A stretch of DNA of 40,838 nucleotides from an uncultured Microbacterium sp. (GTDB lineage: Bacteria; Actinomycetota; Actinomycetes; Actinomycetales; Microbacteriaceae), in assembly GCA_913774845.1 (NCBI GenBank), contig CAJYJO010000052.1, positions 1-40,838 on the forward strand. Direction: 5' to 3'. Shown piece by piece: positions 32,904 through 40,751 of this stretch. Under the pieces are notes generated by a model. The model was not told where the DNA came from. It saw nothing but the letters and a program-made list of their open reading frames with translations, and did not search any database. Position numbers and translations under genes: made by a program. Each line of letters starts with the position of its first letter. The first letter of the stretch is position 1.

Positions 32904-32989
32904 GTGCACAACGGCGGGGGATTTTCCGGGCACGCCGATGGCCGCGACGGGGGCGCGGCGTGTCGGCGGGTGTTCCCGCTGTTGTGCAC
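32904..32989. repeat. long nested inverted repeat in the MOSC-fba gap
   Basis: The outer arms are GTGCACAACGGCGGG (32904-32918) and CCCGCTGTTGTGCAC (32975-32989), 14 of 15 pairs. Inner arms GGCACGCCG and CGGCGTGTC pair 8 of 9, making an 86-bp imperfect hairpin. The surrounding 230-bp gap has no gene. It could be a bidirectional terminator, a protein-binding palindrome or a small dispersed repeat. Confidence 0.55.
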
Positions 32990-33020
32990 GGGGGCCCGGG
33001 GTTGCCGGCATCCGGAGACG

Positions 33021-33052
33021 ACGAACGCCCCGGCCGGGGCCGGGGCGTTCGT
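33021..33052 (-). terminator. fba terminator
   Basis: ACGAACGCCCCGG (33021-33033) and CCGGGGCGTTCGT (33040-33052) form a perfect 13-bp stem, 14 nt beyond the fba stop on the minus strand. Confidence 0.8.
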
Positions 33053-33066
33053 GGGAGCGGAGTAGG

Positions 33067-34095
<1,029 letters not shown>

Positions 34096-34128
34096 GGAGG
34101 TGCTCCTTGGTGTTGTCGGGACACCGTC

Positions 34129-34134
34129 ACTCTA
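34129..34134 (-). promoter_or_regulatory. -10 element of fba
   Basis: Read on the minus strand this is TAGAGT, giving a leader of about 25-30 nt with an AAGGAG ribosome binding site. Confidence 0.5.
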
Positions 34135-34232
34135 GCGAAGCCGCCGGATCGTGACGGCGCGGGCGCGGCAGGAACCGGGCGGTTCTGCTGAACGGTTAAG
34201 AACGGCGATTCCTTCGTTGCACGTCCGGTCAA

Positions 34233-34253
34233 ATCCGGCGATTGTCACCGGAT
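34233..34253. promoter_or_regulatory. inverted repeat upstream of glpX
   Basis: ATCCGG (34233-34238) and CCGGAT (34248-34253) flank a 9-bp centre just upstream of the glpX -10, covering the expected -35 position. It may be an operator for the fba-glpX divergent region. Confidence 0.35.
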
Positions 34254-34260
34254 CGCTGGA

Positions 34261-34266
34261 TACAGT
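34261..34266 (+). promoter_or_regulatory. -10 element of leaderless glpX
   Basis: TACAGT lies 6 nt before the ATG at 34273; there is no ribosome binding site. Confidence 0.55.
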
Positions 34267-34272
34267 GGCCCC

Positions 34273-35262
34273 ATGGTGAGCCTGACTGCCGACATGAGCC
34301 CTCTGCACCCCGACCGCAACCTGGCGCTCGAGCTGGTGAGGGCGACGGAGGCGGCATCGATCCGCGCCGTGCCGTTCATCGGTCGCGGCGACAAGGAGGC
34401 CGCCGACGGGGCGGCCGTCGATGCGATGCGCGCCTTCTTCAGCACCGTCAACTTCGACGGCACGATCGTGATCGGCGAGGGCGAGAAGGACAACGCTCCC
34501 ATGCTCTACAACGGTGAGCGTGTCGGCAGCGGCCGTGGACCGCAGTGCGACGTGGCCGTCGATCCGATCGACGGCACCTCGCTGACCGCCGCCGGTCGTC
34601 AGAACGCGCTCTCGGTGATCGCCGTGTCGGATCAGGGCACGATGCTCGACGCCTCCAGCGTCTTCTACATGGACAAGCTCGTCACGGGTCCCGCCGGCGT
34701 CGGCGTGGTCGATATCCGGCTCCCGATCGGTGAGAACATCCGCCTGTTGGCGAAGGCCCTGGGCAAGCCCGTCGACGAGATCGTCGTGTCGGTGCTGAAC
34801 CGGCCCCGCCACGAGAAGCTGATCGCCGACATCCGCGAGGCCGGGGCCGGCACCCGTCTGATGAGCGACGGCGACGTCGCTGGCGGCATCAATGCCGCCC
34901 GTCACAACGCCCGCACCGACATGTGCGTCGGCATCGGCGGCAGCCCGGAGGGCATCGTGACCGCGTGCGCGATCAAGGCGCTCGGCGGCCACATCCAGGG
35001 CATTCTCGCTCCGCGCACCGACGACGAGAAGAACAAGGGTCAGGATGCCGGCCTCAAGGTCGACGGCACGGTGTACGAGGCGGATGACCTCGTCAAGGGC
35101 AAGAACACGATCTTCGTCGCCACGGGCGTGACCGACGGTCAGCTCGTGCAGGGGGTGCGCCGGGAGGGCGACTTCCTCTACACGGAGAGCGTCGTGCTGC
35201 GCGGTGCGTCGGGAACGCTCCGCCGTATCTCGTCGGAGCACCTGACGTCGAAGTGGCTGTGA
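34273..35262 (+). CDS. glpX: class II fructose-1,6-bisphosphatase
   Basis: Gluconeogenic phosphatase hydrolysing fructose 1,6-bisphosphate to fructose 6-phosphate. The 329-residue protein has the metal-binding blocks IGEGEKDNAPML (68-79) and VDPIDGTSLTAAG (96-108), then RPRHEKLIADIREAGAGTRLMSDGDVAGGI and GIGGSPEGIVTACAIKALGG. It is the main FBPase type of actinobacteria (GlpX, Rv1099c in M. tuberculosis). Probably leaderless from a TACAGT -10. Placement back-to-back with fba allows joint control of the FBP node. In M. tuberculosis glpX sits beside fum and DUF4245 instead. Confidence 0.97.
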   Translation: MVSLTADMSPLHPDRNLALELVRATEAASIRAVPFIGRGDKEAADGAAVDAMRAFFSTVNFDGTIVIGEGEKDNAPMLYNGERVGSGRGPQCDVAVDPIDGTSLTAAGRQNALSVIAVSDQGTMLDASSVFYMDKLVTGPAGVGVVDIRLPIGENIRLLAKALGKPVDEIVVSVLNRPRHEKLIADIREAGAGTRLMSDGDVAGGINAARHNARTDMCVGIGGSPEGIVTACAIKALGGHIQGILAPRTDDEKNKGQDAGLKVDGTVYEADDLVKGKNTIFVATGVTDGQLVQGVRREGDFLYTESVVLRGASGTLRRISSEHLTSKWL

Positions 35263-35523
35263 CCGTTCGGCGCTGAGGTGTTGCGGCGCCGGGTGGTTCT
35301 CTGGCGGGTCGGCCGGGTTTCGGGGTGCGGAAAGCGGCCCCGGGGCGGCGGGTGTGGCCCCGGGGTCACGGTGCGGCTCGCGCGAGGTCGGCGCGGTTTG
35401 CCCCGAGCCGACGGCTGGCCTCGGCGAGGCGCGTGAGGTCGTGCGGCTACAGTGCGCCGGTCGCGCGACGAGGTGACGCCTCCGTCGATGCGCAGGTACA
35501 GCCGGGCGTGTCGTGACGCAAGC
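35263..35523. other. GC-rich intergenic region downstream of glpX
   Basis: I see no gene. CGGCGC (35268-35273) and GCGCCG (35286-35291) could form a weak terminator. The run GGCCCCGGGG occurs twice in close succession. A TACAGT hexamer at 35448-35453 has no suitable start codon behind it. Confidence 0.4.
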
Positions 35524-35556
35524 GTGACCGGTCACTCGGAGGCTGTCTGGCAGAAT
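35524..35556 (+). promoter_or_regulatory. palindromic operator and -10 of the small membrane protein gene
   Basis: GTGACCGGTCAC (35524-35535) is a perfect 12-bp palindrome, preceded by another CGTGAC copy. A CAGAAT -10 follows at 35551-35556, so the palindrome covers the -35 position (about 35528-35533). A repressor site is likely; the regulator is unknown. Confidence 0.5.
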
Positions 35557-35613
35557 CGTCAGCAGTGTCAACGGCGACGCTGTGTTCTTCCGAGACCCGA
35601 AGGGGGATCGTCC

Positions 35614-35823
35614 ATGGCAGCTACGACGAATCACACCGCACCTCAGACAGGCGCGCACGCGGTGATCGCCGACGCCGTTGACCCCGCGCGCCGCCCCGAT
35701 GTGCTGTTGCGTAAGCGCCGCGACGAAGGCCACGAGGTGAGCGCCTGGTGGATGGTCGCCGCCTTTGTCGGCGTCTCAGCCGCCGTCGTCAGCCTGTTGA
35801 GCTGGGTGCCCGGCGGGGCGTGA
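35614..35823 (+). CDS. small single-helix membrane protein, unknown function
   Basis: Hypothetical protein of 69 residues. A polar N-terminus (about 1-44) with DPARRPDVLLRKRRDEGHEVSAWW precedes one membrane helix (about 45-65, MVAAFVGVSAAVVSLLSWV) and a very short tail. I recognise no domain. The ATG at 35614 has an AGGGGG site and a dedicated promoter with a palindromic operator about 80 nt upstream. Codon usage matches its neighbours. The longer in-phase frame upstream has a non-protein-like composition. Topology is probably N-in with a short external C-terminus. Confidence 0.65.
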   Translation: MAATTNHTAPQTGAHAVIADAVDPARRPDVLLRKRRDEGHEVSAWWMVAAFVGVSAAVVSLLSWVPGGA

Positions 35824-35867
35824 GCCTCCGTCGGGGCACTCGCACCTCCTCGAGGTGAGCGGTCGGG

Positions 35868-37211
35868 TCAGCCGGTACTCTGCGACCGCTCGTCGAGAAG
35901 CCCAGCTCTCTGCCGGACGTCTCCGAGGTCGGCGTTCGCCAGCCCTGCTCCAGGGTCCGCATGAGCGAGCGGTGCGTCGTCGACCCCGTCGAGGGCCGCG
36001 ATCATCTCCGGCGCCGTCCATCGACGCGTCGTCGCGTCGAGAGCGGCAGGGATCGCGACCGCGTCGAGCTTCGTCTCGTCGATGCCGGGGAACTTGCGGG
36101 CTGTGACGAGGACGCGTGTCTCGAGCGAACCGGCGAACTTGTTGTAGCTGTCGACGGTCTTCTCGATGGAGCGACGCAGCTCGCTCGCGTGGCCGGCGAG
36201 CACCCCGACGCGCTCGTAGAGTTCGGTGCCGAGCGCGAAGAGGGTGCGCGCTTCGTCGGAGACGTCTTGCTGCGTCCAGGTGAAGGCGACGGTCTTGAGA
36301 ACCGCCCAGAGGTTGACGGGTGAGGCGAGGGCGACGCGCCGAGTGAAGGCGTAGTCGAGGAGCGCCGGATCTTCGTCGAGGGCCGAGGCGAGGAGCGACT
36401 CGCTCGGGAGGAAGCAGACGACGAACTCGGGGCTCGTGGTGAGCCCCGCCCAGTAGGCCTTCTTCGCGAGGGTGTCGACGTGGGCGCGCACCGCGCGCGC
36501 GTGCTTCGTGAGCAACGCCGATCGCCGGGCCCCGTCGTCGCCCTGCGCGGTGACGGGGATGGCGCTCGCCTGCAGGTAGGCATCGAGGGGGACCTTGGCA
36601 TCGACCGCGAGAGACTTACCGCCGGGGAGGCGCACGACCATGTCGGGGCGACCGGCTCCGGCGTCACTGGTGATCGCCGTCTGAAGGTCGAAGTCGACGT
36701 AGCGCGTGAGCCCGGCGGCCTCGACGACCCGACGCAGCTGGGTCTCGCCCCAGACGCCGCGCGTCGCGCCGGACCGCATCGCAGACGCGAGGGATTCGGT
36801 GGTGGCGCGCAGAGCTTCGTCGGCTTCGCGTGAGAGGCGAAGCTGCTCACCGAGAGCGGTGTACTGCTCGACGCGGTCGCGCTCGAGCCCGTCGACCTTC
36901 CGCTGCATCGCGTCGAGCGTCTCGCGGACCGGATCGAGGGCCCGGAGCACCGTCTGATCGCGACGATCGCGCTCTTCGCGAGCGGCTTGATCGGCGCGGG
37001 ATTGCCCGACGAGCTCGCGGTACAGCGCCACCTGATGATCGAGCTGGGCCTGCAAGCCGGCGCGCGCGGCCTCGGCCGTCGCCGCCCGCGCGCCGAGGGC
37101 CTGCTGCTCGACGGCGGAGCGGGTCGCGAAGCGCGACGAGGCGGCGAACCATCCGCCCACGACGCCGACAGCGAGGGCGAGGATCACGAAGAGGAGGGCG
37201 ATGGCGTCCAT
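35868..37211 (-). CDS. rmuC: DNA recombination protein RmuC
   Basis: Protein of 447 residues with an N-terminal membrane anchor (about 4-22), a long coiled coil (about 25-130) and a C-terminal nuclease-like domain of the restriction endonuclease fold. RmuC blocks are GVWGETQLRRVVEAAGLTRYVDFDLQ, RPDMVVRLPGGKSLAVDAKVPLDAYL, HARAVRAHVDTLAKKAYWAGLTTSPEFVVCFLPSESLLASAL and SPVNLWAVLKTVAFTW. RmuC limits certain rearrangements such as inverted-repeat recombination. The ATG at 37211 is 6 nt from a CACACT -10 and is preferred to the GTG at 37226, which would overlap it. The C-terminal 30 residues are variable. Confidence 0.94.
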   Translation of the reverse strand: MDAIALLFVILALAVGVVGGWFAASSRFATRSAVEQQALGARAATAEAARAGLQAQLDHQVALYRELVGQSRADQAAREERDRRDQTVLRALDPVRETLDAMQRKVDGLERDRVEQYTALGEQLRLSREADEALRATTESLASAMRSGATRGVWGETQLRRVVEAAGLTRYVDFDLQTAITSDAGAGRPDMVVRLPGGKSLAVDAKVPLDAYLQASAIPVTAQGDDGARRSALLTKHARAVRAHVDTLAKKAYWAGLTTSPEFVVCFLPSESLLASALDEDPALLDYAFTRRVALASPVNLWAVLKTVAFTWTQQDVSDEARTLFALGTELYERVGVLAGHASELRRSIEKTVDSYNKFAGSLETRVLVTARKFPGIDETKLDAVAIPAALDATTRRWTAPEMIAALDGVDDAPLAHADPGAGLANADLGDVRQRAGLLDERSQSTG

Positions 37212-37217
37212 GGGGTC

Positions 37218-37223
37218 AGTGTG
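37218..37223 (-). promoter_or_regulatory. -10 element of leaderless rmuC
   Basis: On the minus strand this reads CACACT, 6 nt before the ATG at 37211. Confidence 0.35.
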
Positions 37224-37265
37224 CACCGAATCTCCGACATCGCCGGAAAGACGGGCCGCGAGGAC

Positions 37266-37859
37266 TCAGGCGACCGCGCGCTCGTCGGGCTCGGCGGCGA
37301 TCTGCGACACCCGGACGCCGAGGTGAGCGGCGAGGGCGTGCACGTCGTCGACGCCCGCGCGCCGGGCGCAGTCGATCGTGATCTCCGCGCACGCCACGGC
37401 ATCGGCCAGGGCGTCGTGGTGCGCGAAGGGGGTGCACCCCGCCTCGGCCGCGACGAGCGGGAGGCGGTAGGAGTCGAGCGTGTACGTCTTGCGCGACATC
37501 TGCACGCTGCACATGTAGCGGTAGGGCGGGCACTCGTCGCCGGTCGCGGCGCACGCGCGTCGCAGCACGGACATGTCGAAGCCCGCGTTGTGAGCGATCA
37601 GCACGTCGGCCCCCGCGAAGGCGGTCAGCTTCTCGAGCTGCGCCGACCACCCGAGTGCGTTCGCGACGTCGGACGGCCGGATGCCATGGATCCCGACGTT
37701 GATCGGAGCGAAGTGGTCGTGACCGGCCGGCGGTTTGATCAGCCACGCCGCGGTGGCGACCACTCGACCGTTGCGCACACGGGCCAGACCCACCGCGCAC
37801 GCGGACGCGCCGCTGGAGTTCGCCGTCTCGAAGTCGATCGCGGTGAAGTCCAGAGCCAC
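37266..37859 (-). CDS. DEDDh-family 3'-5' exonuclease
   Basis: Exonuclease of 197 residues resembling the DnaQ/PolC epsilon domain. Exo I is at DFETAN (Asp9, Glu11), Exo II at LIAHNAGFDMSVLRRA, and Exo III at HHDALADAVACAEI, with the His-x4-Asp typical of DEDDh enzymes. GTG 37859 is preceded by GAGGGTGGG and begins right at the fold. It could be a proofreading, RNA-processing or repair exonuclease. It lies 54 bp upstream of rmuC on the same strand, so the two DNA-metabolism genes may be co-transcribed, although rmuC has a possible -10 of its own. Confidence 0.92.
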   Translation of the reverse strand: MALDFTAIDFETANSSGASACAVGLARVRNGRVVATAAWLIKPPAGHDHFAPINVGIHGIRPSDVANALGWSAQLEKLTAFAGADVLIAHNAGFDMSVLRRACAATGDECPPYRYMCSVQMSRKTYTLDSYRLPLVAAEAGCTPFAHHDALADAVACAEITIDCARRAGVDDVHALAAHLGVRVSQIAAEPDERAVA

Positions 37860-37969
37860 GATCCCACCCTCACCCGCGTCGGCACGGGGGAGGTGAGGCG
37901 CGCCGAGGTCGGTGGCATCCGGTGCTCGAAAGGGCGCAAGCGGCCACGGATGGTGTCGATGGGTCGGCG

Positions 37970-37975
37970 TAGGGT
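37970..37975 (+). promoter_or_regulatory. -10 element of leaderless methyltransferase gene
   Basis: TAGGGT lies 7 nt before the ATG at 37983. Confidence 0.45.
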
Positions 37976-37982
37976 CGGGAGC

Positions 37983-38732
37983 ATGACCGATCGCGAGAAG
38001 TCGACCTCGTTCGGGCAGGCGGCTTCCGCCTACGAGTCCGGTCGTCCCGGGTATCCGGCCGAGGCCGTGGCGTGGATGCTCGAGCCCGTCCGGGAACCGG
38101 GGCGCGCCCTCCGCGTCGCCGATGTCGGTGCCGGAACGGGAAAGCTCACGCGCGCCGTCGTCGAACTCGGCGCCGACGTCGTGGCCGTCGATCCGGATGC
38201 CGACATGCTCGCCACCCTGCGGCAGAACGCGCGGGGCGTGCCGACGTTCGTGGGCAGGGCCGAGAAGCTGCCCCTGCCGGACTCCGGCCTCGACGCCGTC
38301 GTCATGGGTCAGGCCTGGCACTGGGTCGACGTGGAGGCGGCATCCCTCGAGACCGCGCGCGTGCTGCGCAGCGGGGGAGTGCTCGGTCTGATCTGGAACA
38401 TCCGCGACGATCGCGTCGACTGGGTGCGCCGGCTCACCGCGGCAATGGGCGGATCGAACGCCGAGGTGCTTCTCGCCACGACCGGGCCTCGGGTCGCCGA
38501 GCCCTACGGCGAGCTCGAGCACGGTGAATGGTCGTGGGAGAGGCGCATCACCCTGCCGCAACTGCGCGACCTCGTCGTCTCGCGCAGTGACATCATCACG
38601 GCGAGCCCCGAGAAGCGCGCGGGCATCGATGCCGCGGTCGACGGGGTCGTGGCATCCCTTCCCGGGCTCGCCGACGGCGGGTCGATCGCGCTGCCGTACG
38701 TGACCCACGCGTTCCGCGCCCGCCGGCCCTGA
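37983..38732 (+). CDS. class I SAM-dependent methyltransferase (UbiE/type 11-like)
   Basis: Cytoplasmic methyltransferase of 249 residues. The start FGQAASAYESGRPGYPAEAV is typical of this actinobacterial group. SAM motif I is VADVGAGTGKLTRAVVELG, motif II VVAVDPDADML, motif III DAVVMGQAWHWVD and a later GGVLGLIWNIRDDRVDWV. The substrate is unknown. The ATG has a -10 7 nt upstream and no ribosome binding site. It is divergent from the exonuclease gene and followed 39 bp later by ychF, which has its own -10. Confidence 0.9.
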   Translation: MTDREKSTSFGQAASAYESGRPGYPAEAVAWMLEPVREPGRALRVADVGAGTGKLTRAVVELGADVVAVDPDADMLATLRQNARGVPTFVGRAEKLPLPDSGLDAVVMGQAWHWVDVEAASLETARVLRSGGVLGLIWNIRDDRVDWVRRLTAAMGGSNAEVLLATTGPRVAEPYGELEHGEWSWERRITLPQLRDLVVSRSDIITASPEKRAGIDAAVDGVVASLPGLADGGSIALPYVTHAFRARRP

Positions 38733-38757
38733 CGCGGTGAGGGGTCGCCGGGCCGGG

Positions 38758-38763
38758 TAACCT
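38758..38763 (+). promoter_or_regulatory. -10 element of leaderless ychF
   Basis: TAACCT lies 8 nt before the GTG at 38772; no ribosome binding site is present. Confidence 0.5.
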
Positions 38764-38771
38764 GGACTCCC

Positions 38772-39845
38772 GTGGCTCTTACCATCGGAATCGTCGGCCT
38801 TCCCAACGTCGGCAAGTCGACCCTCTTCAACGCTCTGACCAAGAACTCGGTGCTCGCCGCGAACTACCCGTTCGCGACCATCGAGCCCAACGTCGGGGTC
38901 GTGAACCTTCCCGATGCGCGCCTCGACAAGCTCGCCGAGGTCTTCGGCTCGGAGCGTGTCGTACCGGCCGCGGTGTCGTTCGTCGACATCGCCGGCATCG
39001 TGCGCGGCGCCAGCGAGGGCGAGGGCCTGGGCAACCAGTTCCTCGCCAACATCCGTGAGGCGGATGCCATCGCCCAGGTCGTCCGCGGATTCGCCGACGA
39101 CGACGTCGTGCACGTCGACGGCGCGGTGAACCCCGCGAGCGACATGGAGACGATCAACGCCGAGCTGCAGCTCGCCGACCTTCAGACGCTCGAGAAGGCG
39201 ATCACGCGCTACGAGAAAGAGGTCAAGGGCAAGAAGCTCGACCCCTCGGTGCTCGACGCCGCCAAAGCCGCGCAGGACGCCCTTCAGCGCGGCGTGCTGC
39301 TCTCGGCATCCGGTCTCGACCTCTCGCCCATCCGCGAGCTGGGTCTGCTGACCGCCAAGCCCTTCATCTTCGTCTTCAACGTCGACGAGGCGGTGCTGAC
39401 CGACCAGGCCAAGAAGGATGAGCTCGCGGCGCTCGTCGCTCCCGCGAAGGCCGTCTTTTTGGATGCCAAGATCGAGTCCGAGCTGATAGACCTCGACCCC
39501 GAGGACGCCGCCGAGCTCCTCGCCTCCACCGGTCAGGACGAGTCGGGCCTCGACCAGCTCGCCCGCATCGGCTTCGCCACGCTCGGGCTGCAGACCTACC
39601 TCACCGCGGGTCCCAAGGAAGCGCGCGCCTGGACGATCCCGCAGGGCGCGAAGGCGCCGCAGGCGGCCGGTGTGATCCACACCGACTTCGAAAAGGGCTT
39701 CATCAAGGCCGAGGTCATCTCGTTCGACGACCTCGTCGAGCTCGGCTCCGTCGCCGAAGCCCGCGCGAAAGGCAAGGCCCGCCTCGAGGGCAAGGAGTAC
39801 GTCATGCAGGACGGCGACGTGGTGGAGTTCCGCTTCAACAACTAG
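38772..39845 (+). CDS. ychF: redox-regulated ATPase YchF (Obg-like)
   Basis: Translation-associated P-loop ATPase of the TRAFAC class, 357 residues, binding ribosomes and preferring ATP over GTP. G1 is GLPNVGKST (9-17), switch I NYPFATIEPNVGVV, G3 region VDIAGIVRGASEGEGLGNQFL, the altered G4 FVFNVDE (NxxE in place of NKxD, the ATP-specificity mark), a coiled-coil insert near 120-190 and a C-terminal TGS domain with RAWTIPQGAKAPQAAGVIHTDFEKGFIKAEVI. GTG start, leaderless. It is the last clearly chromosomal gene before the accessory right edge. Confidence 0.97.
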   Translation: MALTIGIVGLPNVGKSTLFNALTKNSVLAANYPFATIEPNVGVVNLPDARLDKLAEVFGSERVVPAAVSFVDIAGIVRGASEGEGLGNQFLANIREADAIAQVVRGFADDDVVHVDGAVNPASDMETINAELQLADLQTLEKAITRYEKEVKGKKLDPSVLDAAKAAQDALQRGVLLSASGLDLSPIRELGLLTAKPFIFVFNVDEAVLTDQAKKDELAALVAPAKAVFLDAKIESELIDLDPEDAAELLASTGQDESGLDQLARIGFATLGLQTYLTAGPKEARAWTIPQGAKAPQAAGVIHTDFEKGFIKAEVISFDDLVELGSVAEARAKGKARLEGKEYVMQDGDVVEFRFNN

Positions 39846-40026
39846 CGACGACGGTTTTACGCAGGGCCCTACAGTCCTCGGCGTGGCTGCGTGAGATGTC
39901 ATTCATCGTACTCGTGACAGTGGTGACTGCCGGGCGAGGGGCCGAGCTATTCGCGGGTGGGTTCACGGCCCCGCTTGTCTTGTAGACGCGAACCAACGTG
40001 GCTACGCCACGCGGCAGAGATCAGGT
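39846..40026. other. intergenic boundary between ychF and the toxin-antitoxin locus
   Basis: About 180 bp without a recognisable gene, tRNA or terminator. Base composition drops and the GGATGCCR motif stops here, marking the change from core chromosome to accessory DNA. No clear attachment-site repeat is visible within the window. Confidence 0.4.
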
Positions 40027-40043
40027 TTAACGCGTAGCGTTAA
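40027..40043 (+). promoter_or_regulatory. HigA-type operator upstream of higB
   Basis: TTAACGC (40027-40033) and GCGTTAA (40037-40043) form a perfect 7-bp inverted repeat around GTA. A TTATAT hexamer (40056-40061) follows as -10, 9 nt before the higB GTG. This is the usual place for antitoxin autoregulation. Confidence 0.65.
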
Positions 40044-40070
40044 TGACGGATGTCGTTATATGGTGGCTTT

Positions 40071-40352
40071 GTGATCAGGTCCTTCGGTAGCAGGGACACC
40101 GAGCGACTGTGGCGCCGTGAGCGTGTGCCATCGATCGATCCGAGGATTCATCGAGTGGCACTTCGCAAGCTCCGCCAGTTGGGCTCAGCGGAGACCCTCG
40201 AGGATCTTCGCGTTCCGCCCGGCAACCGGCTGGAAGTTCTTCAGGGCAACCGCGCCGGTCAGTACAGCATCAGAATCAACGACCAGTGGCGGATCTGCTT
40301 CGTGTGGACCGGCGCCGGACCAGAGGAGGTGGAGATCGTTGACTACCACTGA
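40071..40352 (+). CDS. higB: type II toxin HigB (RelE/ParE superfamily)
   Basis: Ribosome-dependent mRNA interferase toxin of 93 residues. Typical HigB elements are the start IRSFGSRDTERLWRRE, RVALRKLRQLGSAETLEDLRVPPGNRLEVLQGNRAGQYSIRINDQWRICFVW and the C-terminal VEIVDYH. GTG 40071 gives the usual family length; an upstream in-phase ATG at 40050 would add seven residues including a TTA codon and lie close to the operator, so it is less likely. The toxin gene precedes the antitoxin gene, the HigBA order. Codon usage is less GC-biased than in the core genes, consistent with horizontal transfer. Confidence 0.92.
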   Translation: MIRSFGSRDTERLWRRERVPSIDPRIHRVALRKLRQLGSAETLEDLRVPPGNRLEVLQGNRAGQYSIRINDQWRICFVWTGAGPEEVEIVDYH

Positions 40353-40641
40353 CAGAATCGAGCCGATTCACCCCGGCGAGGTCCTCATGAAGGACTTCAT
40401 CGAGGGTTTCGGCATCACACAGAACAGGCTCGCCGTGTCCATCGGCGTCCCGCCGCGGCGGATCAACGAGATCGTCCATGGCAAGCGGGGGATCACCGCG
40501 GACACCGCGTTGCGGCTGGCGAAGTACTTCGGCACGTCAGCTGAGTTCTGGATCAATTTGCAGAGCCACTACGAACTCGACCGTGCGGAAGACGCAGCAG
40601 GGGAGCAGATCGCGGCGATCACCCCTCTGCAGGCGGCCTAG
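40339..40641 (+). CDS. higA: antitoxin HigA (XRE-type HTH)
   Basis: Antitoxin and autorepressor of 100 residues. It starts near IEPIHPGEVLMKDFIEGFG and has an XRE helix-turn-helix at about 23-75 (ITQNRLAVSIGVPPRRINEIVHGKRGITADTALRLAKYFGTSAEFWINLQSHYEL). The start is TTG 40339, supported by a GAGGAGG site, and overlaps higB by 14 nt; no ATG or GTG fits upstream. Translation is therefore coupled to the toxin. The gene is intact up to its TAG stop, immediately beyond which the IS481-like element begins. Confidence 0.93.
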   Translation: MTTTDRIEPIHPGEVLMKDFIEGFGITQNRLAVSIGVPPRRINEIVHGKRGITADTALRLAKYFGTSAEFWINLQSHYELDRAEDAAGEQIAAITPLQAA

Positions 40642-40688
40642 CTGTGCTGTCCATGGACGTTGGTTGAGGTGTGCCGCGATAGACGGGT

Positions 40689-40751
40689 GAGGACCTCCCG
40701 GTCGAGAGTGGAGCTGTCTAGTTCCCGCACTCGATGACCTAGGAGGTCCTC
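40689..40751 (+). promoter_or_regulatory. hairpin that would mask the transposase ribosome binding site
   Basis: GAGGACCTCC (40689-40698) is perfectly complementary to GGAGGTCCTC (40742-40751), which contains the AGGAGG ribosome binding site directly before the GTG at 40752. Read-through transcripts from outside would fold and hide the site, a known way of limiting transposase translation. Confidence 0.55.

Noticed and set aside
32904-32989. Integron attC-like site
   Set aside because: The nested arms resemble attC in layout, but the outer ends (GCACAAC / GTTGTGC) break the RYYYAAC/GTTRRRY consensus at one position each, and no integrase or gene cassette is near.
40050-40070. ATG 40050 as higB start, with a TTA codon that could need tRNA-Leu(UAA)
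   Set aside because: The extension is not typical of HigB and the AT-rich bases there look like the -10; GTG 40071 gives the usual 93-residue toxin.
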